Shown here piece after piece: positions 1 through 6,461 of a DNA stretch of 13,371 bases. The number at the start of each line of letters is the position of its first letter. Within the stretch, counting starts at the first letter, position 1. The DNA comes from an uncultured Oscillospiraceae bacterium (GTDB lineage Bacteria; Bacillota; Clostridia; Oscillospirales; Acutalibacteraceae). The stretch is taken from positions 1-13,371 of the forward strand of contig UQNI01000054.1 of assembly GCA_900542375.1 (NCBI GenBank), written 5' to 3'. The position numbers and the translations under genes were made by a program. The notes under the pieces are model-generated. The model searched no databases, was not told where the DNA came from, and saw only the letters and a program-made list of their open reading frames with translations.

Positions 1-1824
1 TTGGCACGTTTGGAAGTTGCTTCTCAAAAAGGTTTGGTAGAACGTTTTGACGCAAGTATCGGTGCCGGCACGGTTCATATGCCGTTTGCAGGTAAATATC
101 AGTTAACACCTGAAGAAGCTATGGTTGCTAAAATTCCGTTGGAGTCAGGTGAAACAGATGATGCAACAGCAATGAGCTACGGTTATATTCCGGGTATTGC
201 AAAGTTCAGTCCATTCCATGGTGCGGCTTATGCTGTGGTAGAAAGTCTATCTAAACTGGCAGCAGTAGGTGCAAATCCTTTGAAAGCGCGTTTAACATTC
301 CAAGAATATTTTGAACGTCTGCAAAAAGAACCGAAACGTTGGGGTAAGCCGACCGCAGCATTATTAGGTGCATTAACAGCTCAATTGGGATTGGAGATAC
401 CTGCGATCGGAGGAAAAGACAGTATGTCCGGCTCCTTTGAAAGCATGGATGTTCCACCGACTTTAGTGAGCTTTGCAGTTGCGATGACAAAGGCAAGCAA
501 AACCATTTCCGCTGCATTCCAGAAGGCAGGCTCTACAGTAGTATTGCTTCCATTGCCGGAAGAAGCAGATACTTTGCTACCAAACTGGCCTAAATTGAAA
601 GCATATTATGAAGCTGTATTTCAAATGATAGAAAACGGACAGGTACGCGCAGCAAGCGTTGTAAAAGAAGGCGGCGTGGCAGCAGCAATTGCCAAAATGT
701 GCTTTGGTAACGAAATCGGTTTTGTATTTGCCGACCACATTCAAGATGAGAAGTTGTTGTTTGCACCTGCAAGCGGCGCGTTGATTTTAGAATTAAACGA
801 TGTTACCTCCATAGACGGTAAATTAGAAGCCATTATTCTGGGAGAGACAACGGACCGTTCTGAAATTGAAATTGCTCACACAGCAATGCCTTTGGAAGAG
901 CTACTGTCTGCATGGACAGGAACACTGGAGAAAATTTTCCCAACTCAGGCTGAGAAAAAAGAATTGACCCATGAGATTGGTTTGTATATACAGCGCAATC
1001 AAAAAGCACCTGCAATCAAAAGTGCAAAGCCAAGAGTGTTTATTCCTGCATTCCCCGGCACCAACTGTGAAGTAGATACTGCCCGTGCTTTTGAGCGTGC
1101 AGGAGCAATTGCAGATATTTTGGTTGTAAAGAATTTGACGCCGAATGATATTGAAGAGACTATTGAAGAAATGGTGCGCAGTATCAATGAAGCACAAATT
1201 GTTATGCTGCCCGGCGGTTTTTCAGGCGGCGACGAACCGGACGGTTCCGGCAAGTTTATTGCTACTACCTTCCGCAACCCAAAAATTAAGGACGCTGTCA
1301 GCAATCTTTTGGAACATCGCGACGGTTTGATGTTGGGTATCTGTAATGGGTTCCAAGCATTGATTAAATTAGGTCTGGTTCCATACGGTAAAATTACAGA
1401 GCCAAGCCCACAGGCTCCAACTTTAACGTTCAATACCATTGGACGTCATATTTCCCGTATGGTATACACAAGAGTAACTTCTGTAAAATCTCCGTGGTTG
1501 TCAGGTGTAAATGCAGGAGATGTCTTTACAGTGCCTGTTTCTCACGGTGAGGGACGTTTTGTTGCAAGCGATGCCGTTATGCAGCAGCTGATTGAAAACG
1601 GACAAGTGGCATTTCAATATACTACTCCGTGCGGAAAACCAAGCGGCGATGTCAAATGGAATCCAAACGGTTCTGTTTGTGCTGTGGAAGGCATTACAAG
1701 TCCTGATGGCCGTGTACTTGGAAAAATGGCACACTCCGAACGTTTGGGCAATCATTTATATAAAAATGTTCCGGGTGAAAAAGATCAAAAATTGTTTGAG
1801 TCCGGTGTCAAGTATTTTAAATAA
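1..1824 (+). CDS. purL: Phosphoribosylformylglycinamidine synthase, C-terminal half (5' end outside window)
   Basis: Converts FGAR, glutamine and ATP to FGAM, the fourth step of de novo purine synthesis, in the cytosol. The 607 visible residues are the second half of a single-chain enzyme (family about 1200-1300 residues); the frame is open at the left edge, so the leading TTG is an internal codon, not a start. Residues 1-320 carry the second synthetase (AIRS-like) module, including the glycine-rich IGGKDSMSGSF loop. From about residue 344 a class I glutaminase domain begins (FPGTNCEVDTARAFERAGA), with the LPGGFSGGDEPDGSGKF segment, the nucleophile Cys448 in GICNG, and the downstream His578 and Glu580 of an HSER motif that complete the triad. 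The fused glutaminase is the clostridial/proteobacterial arrangement rather than the separate PurS/PurL/PurQ of Bacillus. It ends at a TAA; no strong U-tailed terminator follows immediately. Identification is firm. Confidence 0.97.
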   Translation: MARLEVASQKGLVERFDASIGAGTVHMPFAGKYQLTPEEAMVAKIPLESGETDDATAMSYGYIPGIAKFSPFHGAAYAVVESLSKLAAVGANPLKARLTFQEYFERLQKEPKRWGKPTAALLGALTAQLGLEIPAIGGKDSMSGSFESMDVPPTLVSFAVAMTKASKTISAAFQKAGSTVVLLPLPEEADTLLPNWPKLKAYYEAVFQMIENGQVRAASVVKEGGVAAAIAKMCFGNEIGFVFADHIQDEKLLFAPASGALILELNDVTSIDGKLEAIILGETTDRSEIEIAHTAMPLEELLSAWTGTLEKIFPTQAEKKELTHEIGLYIQRNQKAPAIKSAKPRVFIPAFPGTNCEVDTARAFERAGAIADILVVKNLTPNDIEETIEEMVRSINEAQIVMLPGGFSGGDEPDGSGKFIATTFRNPKIKDAVSNLLEHRDGLMLGICNGFQALIKLGLVPYGKITEPSPQAPTLTFNTIGRHISRMVYTRVTSVKSPWLSGVNAGDVFTVPVSHGEGRFVASDAVMQQLIENGQVAFQYTTPCGKPSGDVKWNPNGSVCAVEGITSPDGRVLGKMAHSERLGNHLYKNVPGEKDQKLFESGVKYFK

Positions 1825-1877
1825 TTGTTATTAAAAAACGGATTGAACATTCCTTTTTATATTTTTCAATCTTCTTA

Positions 1878-1917
1878 AATGCCATTAAAGCCGATAAAAT
1901 AAGGCTTTAATGGCATT
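1878..1917. repeat. 15-bp perfect inverted repeat downstream of purL
   Basis: AATGCCATTAAAGCC at 1878-1892 is exactly repeated in reverse complement at 1903-1917, with a 10-base AT-rich loop. It lies 54 bases after the purL stop. Neither strand has a run of T after the stem, so it is not a standard intrinsic terminator. It may mark the 3' end of the purL mRNA by processing, stabilise it, or act as a weak terminator. A weaker 7-bp inverted repeat (GATTGAA 1841-1847, TTCAATC 1865-1871) precedes it. Confidence 0.75.
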
Positions 1918-2067
1918 CTTCATAGTGGAAAGACACTCACATAAATTCTTAAATCTCTATGTGTTTTCTCGTTTGGAAGTCGTAAATTTCATGTTTGAAA
2001 TCCTCAAAGAATACAATAGATACCGTGTTTTAGCGAATCATCGGAGTTTTAACGTGTTTTTATCAGC

Positions 2068-2098
2068 AAAAAAGCTGCCTGTTCATAGGCAGCTTTTT
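2068..2098. terminator. Bidirectional intrinsic terminator
   Basis: AAAGCTGCCT (2071-2080) pairs with AGGCAGCTTT (2087-2096) around a 6-base loop. The plus strand ends in five T and the minus strand in six T, so it can stop transcripts from either side. On the plus strand it is the first good U-tailed terminator after purL, about 245 bases past the stop. On the minus strand it backs up the small gene at 2179-2319. The 150 bases between 1918 and 2067 hold nothing I can recognise. Confidence 0.8.
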
Positions 2099-2121
2099 GA
2101 TTGTGCAATATTTTTCTACGT

Positions 2122-2148
2122 AAAATGAAAATACCCACAGTTGTGGGT
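2122..2148 (-). terminator. Probable terminator of the 46-aa minus-strand gene
   Basis: ACCCACA (2133-2139) and TGTGGGT (2142-2148) form a short, GC-rich stem with a tight loop. Read on the minus strand it is followed by a T-rich tail (ATTTTCATTTT). It begins about 30 bases beyond the stop codon of the small gene at 2179-2319. The stem is short, so this is a moderate call. Confidence 0.45.
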
Positions 2149-2178
2149 GAATCATGTTGCATATCAAATGTCCTAAAA

Positions 2179-2319
2179 TTATCGTTCACTTTTATGCCAC
2201 TCTTCACCGTTAAAAATCAAATCGTCAAGGTCATCGCCTGTAACCAAACTGCTAAACAGTCTTGTGAATAGATTCATATCTACGTCTTTAGGACAACGAA
2301 TATGCATGTTGCCTTCCAT
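2179..2319 (-). CDS. Small acidic hypothetical protein (46 aa), divergent from alr
   Basis: I do not recognise the family. The minus-strand ATG at 2319 is preceded by an AAAGGTG Shine-Dalgarno ending eight or so bases upstream, the same form used by the aminotransferase gene in this window. The frame runs 46 codons to a TAA at 2181-2179. The protein starts MEGNMHIRCPKDVDMN, continues LFTRLFSSLVTGDDLDDLIF and ends NGEEWHKSER. It has about ten acidic and five basic residues, a single Cys (Cys9), an amphipathic centre (residues 17-25), a DDLDDL acidic cluster (29-34), no signal peptide and no membrane span. It has its own promoter-like element upstream and a hairpin terminator downstream, so it looks like an independent monocistronic unit. 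The upstream element resembles a late-sporulation promoter, which would suggest a spore-related role, but that is only inference. It is too short for ordinary ORF cut-offs. Confidence 0.65.
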   Translation of the reverse strand: MEGNMHIRCPKDVDMNLFTRLFSSLVTGDDLDDLIFNGEEWHKSER

Positions 2320-2376
2320 TTCAAAATCACCTTTCTTTCCGTTCTGGTTGTTTTCCGCATGAAAACGTCATTTGTC

Positions 2377-2403
2377 TAGTATATGCGTTTGTATTTGAAA
2401 AGT
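2377..2403 (-). promoter_or_regulatory. Promoter-like element of the 46-aa gene, sigma-K-like
   Basis: On the minus strand, CATATACTA (2385-2377) lies 16 bases downstream of an AC dinucleotide (2403-2402). This fits the known sigma-K pattern of AC, 16-17 bases, CATAnnnTA. The same stretch contains TATACT, a fair sigma-A -10, but no recognisable -35 lies at the right distance. Transcription would start about 50 bases before the ATG of the small gene. The motif is short and AT-rich, so a chance match is possible. Confidence 0.3.
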
Positions 2404-2435
2404 TACATGAATTTTGACGAAAGATTTTTGTGCGG

Positions 2436-2464
2436 TTGACTATTTTCCTTTGCAGACATATAAT
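2436..2464 (+). promoter_or_regulatory. Sigma-A promoter of alr
   Basis: TTGACT (2436-2441), a 17-base spacer and a perfect TATAAT (2459-2464) form a near-consensus vegetative promoter. It would give a 5' leader of about 50 bases before the alr ATG. It points away from the small minus-strand gene; the two putative start sites are about 100 bases apart. Confidence 0.85.
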
Positions 2465-2523
2465 AGAAGAATCGGACGATTAGAGACGAATCACGATTTT
2501 TTACGTAATACCGGAGTGGCAAC

Positions 2524-3720
2524 ATGGATAACTTTTTTAAACGAACTTGGGCGGAAATCAATTTAGATGCAATCCGCCATAACTATACGGAAATCAAACA
2601 ATCCTTAAACCCTGACACAAAAATTTGCTGTGTGGTAAAGGCTGACGGATATGGACACGGCGCTTCTTTTGTGGCAAAAGAACTGGAGCGTATAGGCGCG
2701 GAATGGTTTGCGGTTTCCAATTTAGAGGAAGCAATACAGCTTCGCAGAAGCGGCATTGAAGGAAATATGTTGATATTGGGTTATACACCGCCTCAGGAAG
2801 CTGCCAGACTTCATGAAATGAATATTTCACAAACCGTATTTTCTTATGAATATGGAAAAGAGTTGGCAGAGCATGCGGTCGCAGCCGGTGTGCAGGTGAA
2901 AATACATATTAAAGTAGATACAGGTATGAGTCGTATTGGCTTTTTATATCAGGTTCCGGAACGAGATGCGGCTGTGATTGATGAGATAGAAGATGTATGT
3001 CATATGAAAGGTCTGTATCCTGAGGGTATTTTTACTCATTTTTCTGTTTCAGATGAAGGGGAACCGGGAGACTTTTTTACAGAGAATCAATTTGAAGATT
3101 TTATGGGTGCAATCGGTATGTTAAAACGACGCGGTATTGATTTTAAGCTGCGTCATTGTTCCAACAGCGGTGCTATTTTAGACTATCCTGACATGCAGCT
3201 GGATATGGTTCGCCCCGGTATTATACTGTATGGCTTGTTGCCTTCCAATTGCATGAGACGGCCACTGAATTTGATACCTGCAATGGAACTGAAAACAGTC
3301 ATTTCTATGATTAAAACAGTAGAAGAAAACACGAGTGTAAGCTATGGACGCTGCTTTGTTACACAGCGTAAAACCCGATTGGCAACTGTACCGATTGGAT
3401 ATGCAGACGGTTATCCCAGACTGCTGCACGACCATGCTGATATGCTGGTGTGCGGAAAACGTGCCAGAGTGGTTGGCCGCGTATGTATGGATCAATTAAT
3501 GTTGGATGTGACAGATATTCCGGAAGCTGAAGTAGGAATGACAGTTACTATTTTTGGAAAAGACGGAGAGAATACCATTACAGTAGATGAATTGGCTTCT
3601 TTCAACAGTACCATTCATTATGAAATGGTCTGTTTGGTTGGAAAGCGTGTACCCAGAATCTATCTGCGTCATGGGGAACAAGTCGGACAGCTCAATTATA
3701 TTTGTCCGGAACCTTTTTAA
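2524..3720 (+). CDS. alr: Alanine racemase
   Basis: PLP enzyme that interconverts L- and D-alanine, supplying D-Ala for peptidoglycan (and, in spore formers, for control of germination). The 398 residues match the usual family length. Lys39 in VVKADGYGHG is the PLP-binding lysine of the N-terminal TIM barrel, Tyr43 lies in the same motif, and Arg137 in MSRIGF is the cofactor-facing arginine. Tyr274 in VSYGR is the second catalytic base contributed by the C-terminal beta domain. The RVCMDQLMLDVTD and YEMVCLVGKRVPRIY segments are typical of the C-terminal domain. The ATG start is supported by GGAG at 2513-2516, seven bases upstream. It has its own sigma-A promoter and terminator, so it is a single-gene unit, probably constitutive. 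Biosynthetic and spore-associated racemases cannot be told apart from sequence alone. Confidence 0.97.
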   Translation: MDNFFKRTWAEINLDAIRHNYTEIKQSLNPDTKICCVVKADGYGHGASFVAKELERIGAEWFAVSNLEEAIQLRRSGIEGNMLILGYTPPQEAARLHEMNISQTVFSYEYGKELAEHAVAAGVQVKIHIKVDTGMSRIGFLYQVPERDAAVIDEIEDVCHMKGLYPEGIFTHFSVSDEGEPGDFFTENQFEDFMGAIGMLKRRGIDFKLRHCSNSGAILDYPDMQLDMVRPGIILYGLLPSNCMRRPLNLIPAMELKTVISMIKTVEENTSVSYGRCFVTQRKTRLATVPIGYADGYPRLLHDHADMLVCGKRARVVGRVCMDQLMLDVTDIPEAEVGMTVTIFGKDGENTITVDELASFNSTIHYEMVCLVGKRVPRIYLRHGEQVGQLNYICPEPF

Positions 3721-3741
3721 AGTGTAGTATGTAGTTTGTTC

Positions 3742-3782
3742 ATATGCATGAAATCTATATATGGGTTTCATGCATATTTTTT
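3742..3782 (+). terminator. Intrinsic terminator of alr
   Basis: ATATGCATGAAA (3742-3753) pairs perfectly with TTTCATGCATAT (3766-3777) around a 12-base loop, followed by TTTTT. It lies 22 bases after the alr stop. Confidence 0.85.
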
Positions 3783-3847
3783 ACTGAATTTGGTGATATG
3801 TCATGGTTTTCTAGGAATAGACAGGAAGAGTTTATTTATAAAATCAC

Positions 3848-3998
3848 TTGTATCTTATTACTTGTGTTGATAGAATTAAAATAGCATTCATCTTGGAAAG
3901 AGTCTGTATTGGAAAGATGAAGAATGCTATAGTTCGTATCTCATTTATATTCCATAATATAAAAAGCGCAAATACCGAAAAGGTATTCGCGCTTTTTT
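3848..3998 (+). ncRNA. Candidate small RNA in the alr/MATE convergent gap
   Basis: A possible promoter, TTGTAT (3848-3853), 17 bases, TAGAAT (3871-3876), is followed at once by a 14-bp imperfect hairpin: ATAGCATTC (3881-3889) plus ATCTT pairs with AAGAT plus GAATGCTAT (ending 3930), with a 3-base bulge. About 30 bases later comes the terminator hairpin at 3961-3998, which has six T on the plus strand. Together these would give an RNA of roughly 115 nucleotides. The direct repeat TTGGAAAGA (3893-3901 and 3909-3917) lies within the hairpin. The -35 is poor (3 of 6), so the call is tentative. An alternative is that the hairpin is an unexpressed repeat. Confidence 0.3.
3961..3998. terminator. Intrinsic terminator of the MATE gene (bidirectional form)
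   Basis: AAAAAGCGCAAATACC (3961-3976) pairs with GGTATTCGCGCTTTTTT (3982-3998). Transcribed leftward, the single odd pair is a G-U wobble and the stem is continuous with a T5 tail. Transcribed rightward it is an A-C mismatch, still with a T6 tail. The stem overlaps the TAA of the MATE gene. It can therefore stop the minus-strand cluster and any plus-strand transcript from the gap. Confidence 0.85.
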
Positions 3999-5337
3999 AT
4001 TTTGCGTCTTTTGTTTTTTGGAATCTGCCGAAAAATAAGAAGGCCATCGCTACAAAAAAGGTAATACATTCTGTGATAGGTACTGCATACCAGATAGCAT
4101 CTGCTCCGAATATCATTGGAAGAACAGAGACCAATACAGAACTTAGCAGCAAACTGCGGAGTATTTGGATGGTGATTGCAGCAACAGGCCGCAATGTGGA
4201 TTGGAAATATCCACTGAAAAAGATGTTAAAGTTCATAAATAGATAGGCAAAGAAATAAATGCGCAGGGCATACCGTGCCAGCTCTAATATTTCAGGAGTA
4301 GGATCCTTTACATAGCTGTAAATCAGAAGGTCAGGGAAGAAGAATCCGACACAAAAAATAATAACAGCAATCACACTGGAAGTAATAGTGCCAATGTGCC
4401 GAACCTGTAGCACCCGTTTATGGTTGTCCGCACCATGATTTGTTGCAATAATTGGTTGAGCTGCTAATGTAACACCGTTGAACAGAGACATGCAAACAAC
4501 CGCAACATTGGACATGATGCTATAAACTGTTACGCCAACACTGCCTATATATTTTAGTAAGGTATGGTTAAATACAAATACCAATACTGCGTTGGCACAC
4601 TCGATTAAGAAACTGGAAAAGCCGCATTTGGCAATTTCCCACAATGCCTTGATAGAGAAAAAGCGAAAGGAAAAACGCATGGTATTTTTCTTAGTGAAAA
4701 AATGTATGATTAAAATACATACCGTAATGCTGGTGCCGATAGAGGTAGCAAAAGAGGCTCCGAACATTCCCATTTTGAATACAAAAATAAACAAATAGTC
4801 TAAGAGAATGTTAAGACCTGAGCCTGTCAAAACTGCAATCATAGCGTGTCTTGGAGATTTATCGTTACGAATAAACGATTGCAGACTGGATGAAAAGATA
4901 AACAATGGCGCCGAAACGGTATAGCAAAGTCCATAGCCGCGTACCAGTTCAATATTGGTTGTATCTGCGCCCAAAGCATACATCATTGGGTCAAAGAAAA
5001 TCGCTCCGAATACTGCAAAGCAAACGCTGACAACTGCCGCTGATATCATAGCTGTTGAAAAATATTTATGAGCCAGTGATTCATTACCGCTTCCTTTTGC
5101 AACGGACATCAAAACGCCGCCGCCTACGCCCAGTAATAAGCCAAGGGCAAAAAAGGAAGCTACAATCGGCATAAAGATGGTAAGTGCGGCAAGACCTGCG
5201 TCGCCAACGCCTTGGCCGACCATAATGGTATCTGCCAGAATGTAAATGGATGTGACCATAGATGAACCGATTGTTGGGCCTAAATAATGAAAAAACAATC
5301 GGCGTGGAGAATCTGTAAGTAAATTAACCTGTTTCAT
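3997..5337 (-). CDS. MATE-family multidrug/metabolite efflux transporter
   Basis: Integral membrane exporter of the multi-antimicrobial extrusion family, normally coupled to Na+ or H+ entry and exporting cationic drugs or metabolites. The 446 residues form about twelve hydrophobic segments in two six-helix halves, the normal size. The N-terminus (LTDSPRRLFFHYLGPTIGSS, then a helix containing ADTIMVGQGVGDAGLAA) is the typical MatE start: a short cytosolic arm, a proline-containing first helix and the ADTIMVG signature. A second MatE half begins near ISIKALWEIAKCGFSSFLIE-like sequence in the middle. The ATG at 5337 is preceded by GAGAGGG. It is last in a minus-strand cluster after trpS, but a terminator-like hairpin in the 71-base gap suggests reduced read-through or a separate promoter. 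The substrate cannot be deduced; DinF- or NorM-type assignment is not safe. Confidence 0.9.
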   Translation of the reverse strand: MKQVNLLTDSPRRLFFHYLGPTIGSSMVTSIYILADTIMVGQGVGDAGLAALTIFMPIVASFFALGLLLGVGGGVLMSVAKGSGNESLAHKYFSTAMISAAVVSVCFAVFGAIFFDPMMYALGADTTNIELVRGYGLCYTVSAPLFIFSSSLQSFIRNDKSPRHAMIAVLTGSGLNILLDYLFIFVFKMGMFGASFATSIGTSITVCILIIHFFTKKNTMRFSFRFFSIKALWEIAKCGFSSFLIECANAVLVFVFNHTLLKYIGSVGVTVYSIMSNVAVVCMSLFNGVTLAAQPIIATNHGADNHKRVLQVRHIGTITSSVIAVIIFCVGFFFPDLLIYSYVKDPTPEILELARYALRIYFFAYLFMNFNIFFSGYFQSTLRPVAAITIQILRSLLLSSVLVSVLPMIFGADAIWYAVPITECITFFVAMAFLFFGRFQKTKDAK

Positions 5338-5350
5338 GTATCCCTCTCAA

Positions 5351-5393
5351 TCAAAAATAAAGCAGATAAGCATAATATGGTTTGCTTACCTGC
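5351..5393 (-). terminator. Terminator-like hairpin between trpS and the MATE gene
   Basis: On the minus strand an 11-bp stem forms between 5393-5383 (GCAGGTAAGCA) and 5372-5362 (TGCTTATCTGC) with one G-U pair and a 10-base loop, followed by TTTATTTTTGA. It sits right after the trpS stop. It would end most trpS transcripts or attenuate expression of the MATE gene. Confidence 0.7.
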
Positions 5394-5408
5394 CTGTTAC
5401 CTGTTCAT

Positions 5409-6428
5409 TTAAAATGCTTTTGGAATAAATCCAATTTTTTTCATCACCTTACGTAACGTACGATTGGAGACTGCCAATGCTTTTTGGGCACTTTCTGTAT
5501 AACATTTTTCCAAATAGGATTTGTCTCCTATATATTGTGCAAACTTTTCTTGTATTGGTTTTAAATGTTCAATGACGGCTTCCGCAACCGCAGTTTTAAA
5601 GTCGCCGTAACCTTTTCCCGCAAATTCAGCTTCAATTTGCTCATTTGTTTTTCCGGTCACACAAGAATAAATTCCCATTAAATTATTGATGCCGTCTTTC
5701 CCTTCCGCGTATTTTACACAGCCGTCACTGTCGGTAATGGCACGTTTGAATTTACGCAGAATGTCTTCCGGTTTATCCAGCACAGCCACGCAGCTGTTTG
5801 CATTCTCGTCGGATTTAGACATTTTTTTGGTTGGGTCTTGCAGTGACATAATACGTGCGCCCGTTTTTGGAATATAAGGTTCAGGTATTACAAAGGTAGG
5901 ACTGTAAATGCCGTTGAACCTTTCTGCTATATCACGGGATAATTCCAAATGCTGCTTTTGGTCGGCTCCTACCGGTACCATATCTGCTTGATATAACAGA
6001 ATATCGGCAGCCATTAAACTTGGATAAGCAAATAAACCCACGTTGATATTATCTGAATGTTTTGCTGATTTATCTTTAAACTGCGTCATTCTGGAGAGCT
6101 CACCAAATTGTGTATAGCAGTTTAAAATCCATGCAAGTTCTGCATGTGTATGAACATGGCTTTGGATAAAGAATAAGCTTTTTTCCACATCAATTCCGCA
6201 AGCCAGCAACAGGGCATATGCCTCCAATGCATTATGGCGGAATTTTGCAGGGTCTTGACGGACGGTAATGGTATGTAAATCTGCCAATGCAAAAATACAA
6301 TCATATTCGTCCTGTAAGCCAATCCAGTTGCGCAGTGCTCCTAAATAATTTCCCAATGTAATGGTTCCGCTTGGCTGTATTGCACTGAATATTACCTTTT
6401 TTTTCTCTGCTTCGTTCGTGACAGACAT
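5409..6428 (-). CDS. trpS: Tryptophanyl-tRNA synthetase
   Basis: Class I aminoacyl-tRNA synthetase that charges tRNA-Trp using tryptophan and ATP in the cytosol. It has 339 residues, the usual length of bacterial TrpRS. The HIGH-equivalent motif is TLGN at residues 24-27, within SGTITLGNYLGALRNW. The KMSKS loop is KMSKSDEN at residues 202-209. Other family hallmarks are the ADLHTIT segment and the VPVGADQKQHLELSRDIAERF segment that lines the tryptophan/ATP pocket. The start is the ATG at 6428, with AAGGAG nine bases upstream. It follows the aminotransferase gene by 33 bases on the same strand, so the two are probably co-transcribed. There is no room for a tRNA-Trp T-box in that gap. A hairpin terminator follows. 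Confidence 0.97.
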   Translation of the reverse strand: MSVTNEAEKKKVIFSAIQPSGTITLGNYLGALRNWIGLQDEYDCIFALADLHTITVRQDPAKFRHNALEAYALLLACGIDVEKSLFFIQSHVHTHAELAWILNCYTQFGELSRMTQFKDKSAKHSDNINVGLFAYPSLMAADILLYQADMVPVGADQKQHLELSRDIAERFNGIYSPTFVIPEPYIPKTGARIMSLQDPTKKMSKSDENANSCVAVLDKPEDILRKFKRAITDSDGCVKYAEGKDGINNLMGIYSCVTGKTNEQIEAEFAGKGYGDFKTAVAEAVIEHLKPIQEKFAQYIGDKSYLEKCYTESAQKALAVSNRTLRKVMKKIGFIPKAF

Positions 6429-6461
6429 GTATGTATTCTCCTTATATCTATTAGCTGTAAT

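Noticed and set aside
999..1439. 146-codon minus-strand ORF inside purL
   Set aside because: It is antisense to the conserved glutaminase domain and has no upstream signals.
1910..2128. 72-codon plus-strand ORF after purL
   Set aside because: No ribosome site before its ATG, it starts inside the inverted repeat and runs through the terminator hairpin at 2068-2098. Composition is not protein-like.
2415..2421. TGACGAA, a match to the Spo0A box TGNCGAA, between the 46-aa gene and alr
   Set aside because: A six-base effective match is expected several times in a window of this length on two strands, and the alr promoter is already near consensus.
2465..2523. Possible attenuator or riboswitch in the alr leader (AATCG/CGATT pairs)
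   Set aside because: The pairing is only five or six bases, and the leader of about 50 bases is too short for a known riboswitch class.
6429..6461. T-box leader for trpS
   Set aside because: Only 33 bases separate it from the preceding gene, far too short, and no T-box core sequence is present.
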